A stretch of 45,464 nucleotides of DNA from UBA11524 sp965646445 (GTDB taxonomy: Bacteria; Bacillota; Clostridia; Christensenellales; Aristaeellaceae): positions 1 to 45,464 of the forward strand of contig CBFFZW010000031.1 in the NCBI GenBank assembly GCA_965646445.1, written 5' to 3'. The stretch's first letter is position 1. Every line of letters starts with the position of its first letter. Of the stretch, positions 1 through 6,980 are shown piece after piece. The notes beneath the pieces are model-generated. The model saw only the letters and a program-made list of their open reading frames with translations. It was not told the DNA's origin and did no database searches. Position numbers and translations under genes: made by a program.

Positions 1-81
1 ATGGAGCAGGGCCTGCGCTTCGCCATCCGCGAGGGCGGTCGTACCGTCGGCTCCGGCGTTGTGGCCAAGGTCATTGAGTAA
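1..81 (+). CDS. tuf: Elongation factor Tu, C-terminal end (partial)
   Basis: Only the last 26 codons are in the window; the gene begins upstream. The residues RFAIREGGRTVGSGVV close to the stop are the conserved end of domain III of EF-Tu, the GTPase that delivers aminoacyl-tRNA to the ribosome. The position just before rpmG-secE-nusG matches the usual order in Firmicutes. The first base happens to be an ATG, but it is an internal Met, not a start. Confidence 0.93.
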   Translation: MEQGLRFAIREGGRTVGSGVVAKVIE

Positions 82-91
82 TTGACATCAG

Positions 92-121
92 CCCATCCTC
101 GGCCGTCGGGCTGGGGATGGG
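92..121 (+). other. Hairpin between tuf and rpmG
   Basis: CCCATCC (92-98) can pair with GGATGGG (115-121), and the overlapping CAGCCC/GGGCTG pair (89-94 and 108-113) offers a competing stem. There is no T-run, so this is not a normal intrinsic terminator. It may be a processing or attenuation structure between tuf and the downstream genes. This is inference from base pairing only. Confidence 0.3.
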
Positions 122-194
122 TATACCCGGTTTTCCCGCTCCATCTTCAGGGCCGTGAAAATCGGCTACATCCAAAAGGCAGGAGGTGCCGCAA

Positions 195-356
195 ATGGCA
201 AACGCCGCTCGCAACAAGATTTGCCTGGCCTGCACGGAGTGCAAGCAGCGCAATTACAACAACATGAAGAACAAGAAGAATACGCCGGATCGCATTGAGC
301 TCCAGAAGTATTGCCCGTTCTGCAAGAAGCACACCGCTCATCGCGAGACCAAGTAA
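195..356 (+). CDS. rpmG: 50S ribosomal protein L33
   Basis: A 53-residue basic protein of the large ribosomal subunit. It carries two Cys pairs (CLAC near residue 10 and CPFC near residue 41), the zinc-binding form of L33, and the typical ending HTAHRETK. An AGGAGG at 181-186 lies 8 bases before the ATG. The gene sits between tuf and secE as in most Firmicutes. It is too short to show in many ORF lists. Confidence 0.95.
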   Translation: MANAARNKICLACTECKQRNYNNMKNKKNTPDRIELQKYCPFCKKHTAHRETK

Positions 357-388
357 GCACAACGACCCGATGTGAGGATGTGAAAACA

Positions 389-652
389 ATGGCTGAGGAG
401 AACAAGGCCCCCGCCAAGAAGACCGAAACGGGCAGGATGCAGAAGTTCCTGAACTGGTGCAAGGCGCTGCCCAAGCGCATTGCCCGCCCCTTCAAGAACA
501 TGTATTACGAGCTCAAAAAGGTTTCCTGGCCCAGCAAGCGCAAGCTGATCATCTATTCCGTGACCGTGCTGGTCTTCATGCTCGTGATGGGCGTGATCAT
601 CGGTCTGCTGGACATGGGTGCGTCCGCACTGGTGAAGCTGCTGGTTCTGTAA
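389..652 (+). CDS. secE: Preprotein translocase subunit SecE
   Basis: An 87-residue protein with a charged, Lys-rich N-terminus, the conserved amphipathic segment YYELKKVSWPSKRKL (about residues 39-53) and one C-terminal membrane span (about 55-85). This is the single-span SecE that clamps SecY in the SecYEG channel. The ATG at 389 was chosen because homologues begin with a short acidic/basic MAEE-type stretch and GAGGAT lies just upstream; an open frame extends back to 311 but overlaps rpmG. It lies 21 bases before nusG. Confidence 0.94.
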   Translation: MAEENKAPAKKTETGRMQKFLNWCKALPKRIARPFKNMYYELKKVSWPSKRKLIIYSVTVLVFMLVMGVIIGLLDMGASALVKLLVL

Positions 653-673
653 GGCGGCATTAGGAGAAAGAAC

Positions 674-1210
674 ATGACCGAAAAGACCAAGGAGCCCTGC
701 TGGTATGTGGTTCATACCTATTCCGGGTATGAAAACAAGGTCAAGGATACCCTGGAAAAGTCCGTTGAGAACAACGGCATGCAGGATCTGATCTTTGACG
801 TGCGCGTGCCCGTGGAGGACGTTGTGGAGATCCGCAACGGCAAGCGCGTGAAGAGTCAGCGCAAGGTGTATCCCGGCTATGTGCTGGTGCACATGATCGA
901 GACCAGCGAGAGCTGGTATGTGGTGCGCAACACCCGCGGCGTGACCGGCTTTGTGGGTCCTGACAGCAAGCCCGTGGCCCTGACCCAGGAGGAAGTGGAC
1001 ATGATGCTCAACACCGAGGCCAAGAGCGTCGACTTTTCCTTCGCGATCGGTGAGCGCGTGCGGATTCTGTCCGGCCCTCTCGAGAATTTCGTCGGCGTGG
1101 TGGAAGACGTGGACACCATCCGCAGCACCGTGACGGTGAAGGTCGAGATGTTCTTTGGCCGCGAGCAGTCCGTGAAGCTGGATTTGGACAAGGTGGAGAA
1201 GGAAGACTGA
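674..1210 (+). CDS. nusG: Transcription termination/antitermination factor NusG
   Basis: 178 residues, the normal length. The NGN domain starts with WYVVHTYSGYENKV (about residues 10-23), binds the RNA polymerase clamp helices, and contains the P-G-Y-V segment. A C-terminal KOW domain follows (about 123-160, FAIGERVRILSGPLENFVG). NusG contacts Rho and S10 in general; in Firmicutes it also promotes pausing. An AGGAGA at 662-667 lies 6 bases before the ATG. The order secE-nusG-rplK is universal in bacteria. Confidence 0.97.
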   Translation: MTEKTKEPCWYVVHTYSGYENKVKDTLEKSVENNGMQDLIFDVRVPVEDVVEIRNGKRVKSQRKVYPGYVLVHMIETSESWYVVRNTRGVTGFVGPDSKPVALTQEEVDMMLNTEAKSVDFSFAIGERVRILSGPLENFVGVVEDVDTIRSTVTVKVEMFFGREQSVKLDLDKVEKED

Positions 1211-1318
1211 TCCGCCTGCCCTTCAGGGCGTCACAAAAGGCTTTTCCGCCGCCGCGCGCGGCGAGGCATGGCGGCTTCGGCTGCCGTACAAGGGCGCTGA
1301 CAGGCTTCTGTCGGCGCG

Positions 1319-1354
1319 ACGTGGGAGGAAGTTCAAGGCTTCCGCGTGACCACA
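1319..1354 (+). promoter_or_regulatory. Candidate L1-binding leader before rplK
   Basis: The untranslated stretch before rplK contains GTGGGAGGAAG, a short spacer, a CTTCC arm that can pair with GGAAG, and a closing GACCACA that can pair with the leading GTGG. A similar arrangement recurs before rplA. Ribosomal protein L1 is known to repress its own operon by binding an mRNA mimic of its 23S site. The assignment here is inferred from position and from the repeated pattern, with no covariation support. Confidence 0.35.
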
Positions 1355-1376
1355 TTTTTTAGGAGGTGCCATTAAC

Positions 1377-1802
1377 ATGGCCAAGAAGGTTACTGCTTAC
1401 ATCAAGCTGCAGGTGCAGGCCGCCAAGGCTAATCCTGCTCCGCCCATCGGCCCTGCCCTGGGTCAGCACGGCGTGAACATCCCCGGTTTCTGCAAGGAGT
1501 TCAACGAGCGCACGAAGAATCAGGCCGGCCTGGTGATCCCCGTGGTCATCACCGTCTATTCCGACCGCACCTTCACCTTCATCACCAAGACCCCGCCCGT
1601 CCCGGTGCTGATTAAGAAGGCCATCGGCGTGGAAACCGCCAGCGCCCGTCCCAACCGCGACAAGGTCGGCCAGCTGACCAAGGAGCAGGTTCGTGAGATC
1701 GCCACCACCAAGATGCCCGACCTGAACGCCGGCAGCATCGAGGCCGCCATGTCCATGGTGGCCGGTACCGCCCGCAGCATGGGCGTTACCGTGGAGGAGT
1801 AA
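1377..1802 (+). CDS. rplK: 50S ribosomal protein L11
   Basis: 141 residues, the usual length. The N-terminal domain has the conserved PAPPIGPALGQHGVNI stretch (about residues 20-35), the part that meets release and elongation factors. The C-terminal domain, with KMPDLN and the end segment AGTARSMGV, binds the GTPase-centre RNA of 23S rRNA. An AGGAGG at 1362-1367 precedes the ATG. It is followed after 93 bases by rplA, the normal partner. Confidence 0.97.
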   Translation: MAKKVTAYIKLQVQAAKANPAPPIGPALGQHGVNIPGFCKEFNERTKNQAGLVIPVVITVYSDRTFTFITKTPPVPVLIKKAIGVETASARPNRDKVGQLTKEQVREIATTKMPDLNAGSIEAAMSMVAGTARSMGVTVEE

Positions 1803-1848
1803 GGCGCAGCGCCGTCAATGCCAAACTGTGGGGCATAGCCCCGATCAA

Positions 1849-1881
1849 TGTGGGAGGACATAGCGCCGTTAATACCACATG
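1849..1881 (+). promoter_or_regulatory. Candidate L1-binding site before rplA
   Basis: GTGGGAGGACATAGCGCC is followed by GTTAATACCACA, so that GTGG can close with CCAC around an asymmetric internal loop. It lies just before the rplA ribosome binding site (GGGAGGAA at 1881-1888). It resembles the element before rplK, and the base pairing would place the rplA start region under control of its own product. Inference only. Confidence 0.35.
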
Positions 1882-1895
1882 GGAGGAATTGTAGA

Positions 1896-2585
1896 ATGAA
1901 GCATGGTAAGAAGTACCAGGACAGCGTGAAGCTGATCGACCACCTGAACCAGTATGATCCTGCCGAGGCCTGCGACCTGGTTGTGAAGACCGGCAAGGCC
2001 AAGTTTGACGAAACGGTGGAGATTTCCGTCCGTCTGGGCGTTGATCCCCGTCACGCTGACCAGCAGGTTCGCGGCGCCGTCGTGCTGCCCCATGGCACCG
2101 GCCGCACCGTTCGTGTGCTGGTGATCGCCAAGGGCGCGAAGGCTGATGAGGCCGCCGCCGCCGGCGCCGACTTCGTGGGCGCTGAGGAAATGATCGCCAA
2201 GATCCAGCAGGAGAACTGGTTCGACTTCGACGTTTGCGTGGCCACCCCTGATATGATGGGTCTGGTCGGCCGCATCGGTCGTGTGCTGGGCCCCAAGGGC
2301 CTGATGCCCAACCCCAAGAGCGGCACCGTCACCATGGACGTGACCAAGGCCATCCACGACATCAAGGCCGGTAAGGTGGAGTACCGTCTGGACAAGACGG
2401 CCATCATCCACTGCCCCATCGGCAAGGTTTCCTTCGGCACCGAGAAGCTGAACGAGAACCTGACCGCCCTGATGGAGGCCATCAACAAGGCCAAGCCCGC
2501 CGCCGCCAAGGGTACCTATGTGCGTTCCCTGTACATCAGCAGCACCATGGGCCCGTCCGTGCGCGTGAATCCGCTGAAGTTCTGA
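1896..2585 (+). CDS. rplA: 50S ribosomal protein L1
   Basis: 229 residues, the typical length of bacterial L1. Visible family signatures are VRLGVDPRHADQQVRG in domain I, the GLMPNPKSGTV loop (around residues 130-140), and the ending YISSTMGPSVRVN. L1 forms the mobile stalk that helps release deacylated tRNA, and represses its own mRNA. The ATG at 1896 is chosen because GGGAGGAA lies 7 bases upstream; the frame is open from 1848, but that part covers the leader. Confidence 0.97.
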   Translation: MKHGKKYQDSVKLIDHLNQYDPAEACDLVVKTGKAKFDETVEISVRLGVDPRHADQQVRGAVVLPHGTGRTVRVLVIAKGAKADEAAAAGADFVGAEEMIAKIQQENWFDFDVCVATPDMMGLVGRIGRVLGPKGLMPNPKSGTVTMDVTKAIHDIKAGKVEYRLDKTAIIHCPIGKVSFGTEKLNENLTALMEAINKAKPAAAKGTYVRSLYISSTMGPSVRVNPLKF

Positions 2586-2609
2586 TGCAGCCCCAAGCTG
2601 CCAAAGAAG

Positions 2610-2645
2610 CCGCTCTGCCGAAAGGCAGGGCGGTATTTTTGTATT
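2610..2645 (+). terminator. Intrinsic terminator after rplA
   Basis: CCGCTCTGCC pairs with GGCAGGGCGG across a GAAA tetraloop (ten pairs, one G-T) and is followed by TATTTTTGTATTTT. This ends the ribosomal protein transcription unit 25 bases after the rplA stop. An attenuator is possible, but no rplJ follows. Confidence 0.85.
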
Positions 2646-2822
2646 TTGGTTGCCACCTGATCGGCAACAGAAGAAATGCGGGAGCAGAGGGGAGACTGTG
2701 CTGTCAGAAGCATAGCATCGTCATGATTGCCATATATGGTAGAAGTAAAACTCTGATACGCAAAATTTTGTGTTCTATTGACAAAGTGAATGATTATGTA
2801 TGGCTTTGTTGAATATCTACGG

Positions 2823-2854
2823 TTGCAAAAAATAATGGTTTATTGCATTATAAT
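2823..2854 (+). promoter_or_regulatory. Possible promoter of the surface module
   Basis: A perfect TATAAT lies at 2849-2854 inside the AT-rich block. TTGCAA at 2823-2828 is 20 bases away from it, longer than ideal, though CATTAT at 2846-2851 would give a 17-base spacer. The transcript would have a leader of about 150 bases. Confidence 0.4.
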
Positions 2855-3005
2855 ATATAGATGCTTAGGATTCGTTTTTATTCACAGATAACCTTTTTCT
2901 GCGGGCGGTAAAATCATGATGCGGTCGCGGGAAGAAGGGGGAACGGATTCGGCAACAAGGGAAACGGAGCCATCATGACACAACGGGGGATGGGGAGGGT
3001 CTACA

Positions 3006-6000
3006 ATGAGAAAGCACCTTGGCATACTGATGGCGCTCATTGCTGTGATGATGACGGCGGCAGTAAGCGTACCCGGAACAAATGCTGCCCACGCGGAAGC
3101 GGTGTCGGTATTCGCTGCCAGCCATGCGCTGGGCGCGCCGAGCCTGGACGCGGCTATCAGCGAGGCGACGTGGGGGAAGCCCGTGGCGTCGGTGAACAAG
3201 AACAGCTACAACACGACGCTGATGGAGCATGGCGGCCAGACGCCGGAGGACGTCGAAATGGACGTGTACTTCCGTTGGGATGCCGACAACCTGTACATCG
3301 GCGTGAAGACGCCGGACGGCGATCTGACGGGCTACAGGGAGAATTATGTCGGCGACGGCCTGCAGTTCAAGCTGGAAGCGGGTAAGACGCTCACGGGAGC
3401 GGCCAGTGACATCTGCCTGACATGGGGCAGCAATAGCTTTGACCCCACGGTGGGCGGCGAGAGCTTCAAGGTGCGCGGCGCCAATGACGCAGCGCTGAAC
3501 GCAAGCATCCGTTTCAACGAGGTGTATGAAGACGGGGCGCTGAGCCTGATGCTGGCAATCCCGCATAAGGACATGGGCTACACCGCCGCGGAAGTCAAGG
3601 CGGGCGCACCCTATGCGATCTCGATTCTGCGCATTTCCGGCAAGGGAGGCGTGGGCGCGTCGGAAGACACGGCCTATGCGGGCTGGCTGGAATGGGGCGC
3701 GTACTGGCCTGCGGACAACGGGTATCATCGTCCGACCTGCGTGGCGAACAACTTGATCGTGCTCAGCGACGAGGCGTTCCTGCCCGGGAATATGTTCGCT
3801 GCCAGCCATGCGCTGGGCGCGCCGAGCCTGGACGCGGCTATCAGCGAGGCGACGTGGGGGAAGCCCGTGGCGTCGGTGAACAAGAACAGCTACAACACGA
3901 CGCTGATGGAGCATGGCGGCCAGACGCCGGAGGACGTCGAAATGGACGTGTACTTCCGTTGGGATGCCGACAACCTGTACATCGGCGTGAAGACGCCGGA
4001 CGGCGATCTGACGGGCTACAGGGAGAATTATGTCGGCGACGGCCTGCAGTTCAAGCTGGAAGCGGGTAAGACGCTCACGGGAGCGGCCAGTGACATCTGC
4101 CTGACATGGGGCAGCAATAGCTTTGACCCCACGGTGGGCGGCGAGAGCTTCAAGGTGCGCGGCGCCAATGACGCAGCGCTGAACGCAAGCATCCGTTTCA
4201 ACGAGGTGTATGAAGACGGGGCGCTGAGCCTGATGCTGGCAATCCCGCATAAGGACATGGGCTACACCGCCGCGGAAGTCAAGGCGGGCGCACCCTATGC
4301 GATCTCGATTCTGCGCATTTCCGGCAAGGGAGGCGTGGGCGCGTCGGAAGACACGGCCTATGCGGGCTGGCTGGAATGGGGCGCGTACTGGCCTGCGGAC
4401 AACGGGTATCATCGTCCGACCTGCGTGGCGAACAACTTGATCGTGCTCAGCGACGAGGCGTTCCTGCCCGGGAATATGTTCGCTGCCAGCCATGCGCTGG
4501 GCGCGCCGAGCCTGGACGCGGCTATCAGCGAGGCGACGTGGGGGAAGCCCGTGGCGTCGGTGAACAAGAACAGCTACAACACGACGCTGATGGAGCATGG
4601 CGGCCAGACGCCGGAGGACGTCGAAATGGACGTGTACTTCCGTTGGGATGCCGACAACCTGTACATCGGCGTGAAGACGCCGGACGGCGATCTGACGGGC
4701 TACAGGGAGAATTATGTCGGCGACGGCCTGCAGTTCAAGCTGGAAGCGGGTAAGACGCTCACGGGAGCGGCCAGTGACATCTGCCTGACATGGGGCAGCA
4801 ATAGCTTTGACCCCACGGTGGGCGGCGAGAGCTTCAAGGTGCGCGGCGCCAATGACGCAGCGCTGAACGCAAGCATCCGTTTCAACGAGGTGTATGAAGA
4901 CGGGGCGCTGAGCCTGATGCTGGCAATCCCGCATAAGGACATGGGCTACACCGCCGCGGAAGTCAAGGCGGGCGCACCCTATGCGATCTCGATTCTGCGC
5001 ATTTCCGGCAAGGGAGGCGTGGGCGCGTCGGAAGACACGGCCTATGCGGGCTGGCTGGAGTGGGGCGCGTACTGGCCTGCGGACAACGGGTATCATCGTC
5101 CGACCTGCGTGGCGAACAACGTGATCGTGCTCAGCGACGAGGCCTTCACCCCCGGCAACGTGGTGGCGGCGGAGCGTACCAGCGCGGAGGTGGACATCAG
5201 CCGCCCCATCAGCACGGCGGTATGGGGAGCGCCCGTGATCTCCGTGGATAAGAACAGCTACAATGCGGGCCTGCGGAGGCATAACGCCGATCCAGAGGAC
5301 GTCAAAATGGATTTGTACTTCCGGTGGGACGCTGACAACCTGTACATCGGCGTGAAGACGCCGGACAGCGACCTGACGGGCTATAAGGAGAATTATGTTG
5401 GCGACGGCCTGCAGTTCAAGCTGGAAGCGGGCAAGGCCATCTCGGGAGCGGCCAGCGACATCTGCCTGACGTGGGGGCAGAACAGCTTCGACGCGACGCC
5501 GGGAGGAGCGAGCTTCCAGGTGCGCGGCGCGAACGCGACGGCGCTGAACGCAAGCATCCGCAGCAACATCATCTATGAGAGCGGCGTGCTGAACCTGATG
5601 CTGGCGATTCCGCACAAGGACATGGGCTATACCGCCGCGGAAGTCAAGGCGGGAGCGCCCTACGCCATCACGATGCTGCGCATCTCCGGCAGGGACGGTG
5701 CGGGCGCGTCGGAGGAAAGAGCCTATTCCGGCTGGCTGGAGTGGGGATCGTACTGGCCCATGGATCACGCCCTGCATCACCCCAACTGCACCAGCGGCAA
5801 CACCATTGTGCTGACGGACAAGAATGCCGGCGGCTCCTCCGGCGGGGACACCCCGGTGCAAATCAGCAACATGCTGGACATCACCGCGGGCGTGGCGGGC
5901 ATTGTGGCCCAGGAGGGCGTAAACGTCAGCATGAAGGTGGCCCAGTCGGGCGGCAGTACCTATGTGACTTACCTGACAGCGGATTCGCTGTTCAGCAGCA

Positions 6001-6950
6001 CCCGCAGCAGCTACAAGGCGCTCAACGAATTCACCCTGTACAAGGTGAGCAAGGACGCTGCGGCCTATGTGGGCAAGGGCTACACTCGCCAGGGCGATGT
6101 GGATCTGATCGCGGGGAGGAACGGCGATGTGTATGTGGTGGGCGGCTCGTCCGACCGCATCATCAGGGAACAGGCCCGCTACGGCTACGATCCCTCCAGG
6201 GAGAAGGCCGTGCTGCAGCTGTGGCATTACAGCGACCGCACAGGCGTTGTCAACGGCCGCACCACGCAGATTGACTTCCCCTCGCCCAAGGGCTATCGCT
6301 ATCTGACCGCCGTCATGAGCGCGGACGGCGGGAGCATCTACTCCTTCTACACCTCGGGGGATTCCCTGGTGTGGTACATTTACAGCGTGAGCACCCAGCA
6401 GTGGATTCCCAGCGCCTTCAGCGCGAAGCTGTCCGGCGCGGTGGTCAGCAGCTATGTGTTCAACAACCTTTCCGGCATTTCCATGGTATACGGCACCACC
6501 TCCGGCATTTACCAGCTTGCCCTGCAGGGCGGCAGCCAGCAGACGCTGGCCAGCGGCGCTGTGACGCTTCTGGATGCCTATGTGGATCAGCGCGGCCAGC
6601 TGACCTATCTGTACAGCGATGGCGCGGCCGTGCGCCTGGCAGGCGCGGTCAGCGGCGAGGTATCCTCCATGAAGCCGGGGGATTACGGCCGCCTGGCGGT
6701 GACCAGGAACGGCGGGCTGCGCGTGCTGACCATGGCGGCGGGCGAAGCGGCCACCGTCCACATCATTGACGCGGCAAACCGGCAGGTGCTGAAGTCCGTC
6801 GTGCTGGACAGCGCCATTGTGCCGCTGGTCGCGCCCATGGTGGAAACGCAGCGCAACGGCTCGGCGGCGGACGGCGTGATTGGGCTCCTGTTCCCGGCGA
6901 CCTACCGTACCAGCATCCACTGGCATTATGCTGAGATTGCCCTGGACTGA
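3006..6950 (+). CDS. Secreted protein with four CBM9/DOMON-like domains and a C-terminal propeller-like domain
   Basis: 1314 residues. Residues 1-30 are a signal peptide (basic start, hydrophobic core, A-H-A-E-A end). Four copies of a roughly 228-residue domain follow at 36-263, 264-491, 492-719 and 720-about 940. Each has the pattern of carbohydrate-binding family 9/DOMON-like folds: an early D-A-A-I-S...W, then YFRWDADNLYIGVKTPD and YVGDGLQFKLEAG. The first three are essentially identical in DNA; the fourth has diverged. A GGSSGG linker (about 942) leads to a beta-rich domain of about 360 residues related to part of the next gene product. No cell-wall sorting motif or membrane anchor is present, so it is either released or held non-covalently. 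GGGGAGGG lies before the ATG. The likely role is glycan binding; no enzyme active site was recognised. Confidence 0.85.
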   Translation: MRKHLGILMALIAVMMTAAVSVPGTNAAHAEAVSVFAASHALGAPSLDAAISEATWGKPVASVNKNSYNTTLMEHGGQTPEDVEMDVYFRWDADNLYIGVKTPDGDLTGYRENYVGDGLQFKLEAGKTLTGAASDICLTWGSNSFDPTVGGESFKVRGANDAALNASIRFNEVYEDGALSLMLAIPHKDMGYTAAEVKAGAPYAISILRISGKGGVGASEDTAYAGWLEWGAYWPADNGYHRPTCVANNLIVLSDEAFLPGNMFAASHALGAPSLDAAISEATWGKPVASVNKNSYNTTLMEHGGQTPEDVEMDVYFRWDADNLYIGVKTPDGDLTGYRENYVGDGLQFKLEAGKTLTGAASDICLTWGSNSFDPTVGGESFKVRGANDAALNASIRFNEVYEDGALSLMLAIPHKDMGYTAAEVKAGAPYAISILRISGKGGVGASEDTAYAGWLEWGAYWPADNGYHRPTCVANNLIVLSDEAFLPGNMFAASHALGAPSLDAAISEATWGKPVASVNKNSYNTTLMEHGGQTPEDVEMDVYFRWDADNLYIGVKTPDGDLTGYRENYVGDGLQFKLEAGKTLTGAASDICLTWGSNSFDPTVGGESFKVRGANDAALNASIRFNEVYEDGALSLMLAIPHKDMGYTAAEVKAGAPYAISILRISGKGGVGASEDTAYAGWLEWGAYWPADNGYHRPTCVANNVIVLSDEAFTPGNVVAAERTSAEVDISRPISTAVWGAPVISVDKNSYNAGLRRHNADPEDVKMDLYFRWDADNLYIGVKTPDSDLTGYKENYVGDGLQFKLEAGKAISGAASDICLTWGQNSFDATPGGASFQVRGANATALNASIRSNIIYESGVLNLMLAIPHKDMGYTAAEVKAGAPYAITMLRISGRDGAGASEERAYSGWLEWGSYWPMDHALHHPNCTSGNTIVLTDKNAGGSSGGDTPVQISNMLDITAGVAGIVAQEGVNVSMKVAQSGGSTYVTYLTADSLFSSTRSSYKALNEFTLYKVSKDAAAYVGKGYTRQGDVDLIAGRNGDVYVVGGSSDRIIREQARYGYDPSREKAVLQLWHYSDRTGVVNGRTTQIDFPSPKGYRYLTAVMSADGGSIYSFYTSGDSLVWYIYSVSTQQWIPSAFSAKLSGAVVSSYVFNNLSGISMVYGTTSGIYQLALQGGSQQTLASGAVTLLDAYVDQRGQLTYLYSDGAAVRLAGAVSGEVSSMKPGDYGRLAVTRNGGLRVLTMAAGEAATVHIIDAANRQVLKSVVLDSAIVPLVAPMVETQRNGSAADGVIGLLFPATYRTSIHWHYAEIALD
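3111..3794 (+). repeat. 684-bp tandem repeat, copy 1
   Basis: The unit codes for one complete CBM9-like domain (228 codons) and runs in frame directly into copy 2. By eye it matches copy 2 base for base. Confidence 0.93.
3795..4478 (+). repeat. 684-bp tandem repeat, copy 2
   Basis: Same unit as copy 1, same frame, no spacer. Silent positions are also conserved, which indicates recent duplication or gene conversion rather than selection on the protein alone. Confidence 0.93.
4479..5162 (+). repeat. 684-bp tandem repeat, copy 3
   Basis: Matches copies 1 and 2 until about position 5058, where the Glu codon GAA becomes GAG. A few further changes follow near 5121 and 5143-5162, shifting towards the sequence of the diverged fourth domain (from 5163). 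The change-over looks like a conversion or recombination border. Confidence 0.93.
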
Positions 6951-6980
6951 GGACGGAAGAAAAGGAAAGGATGGAACAAC

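Larger units (their letters stand above)
2586..3005. other. 420-base intergenic region with AT-rich core
   Basis: The first part holds the rplA terminator. From about 2700 to 2880 the sequence is markedly richer in A+T than its surroundings and contains a TATAAT. The last 120 bases are a probable 5' leader for the surface module, ending in GGGGAGGG. No coding sequence or recognisable riboswitch was found. The rplJ-rplL genes normally found here are absent. Confidence 0.6.

Noticed and set aside
82..110. TTGACA just after tuf as a promoter
   Set aside because: No acceptable -10 at 16-18 bases; the region folds as a hairpin.
2778..2806. TTGACA in the AT-rich block as a promoter -35
   Set aside because: At a 17-base spacing the hexamer is TGGCTT; the TATAAT at 2849 is too far away.
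3111..5162. Repeat array considered as CRISPR or minisatellite
   Set aside because: Units are 684 bp, coding, in frame and contiguous without spacers.
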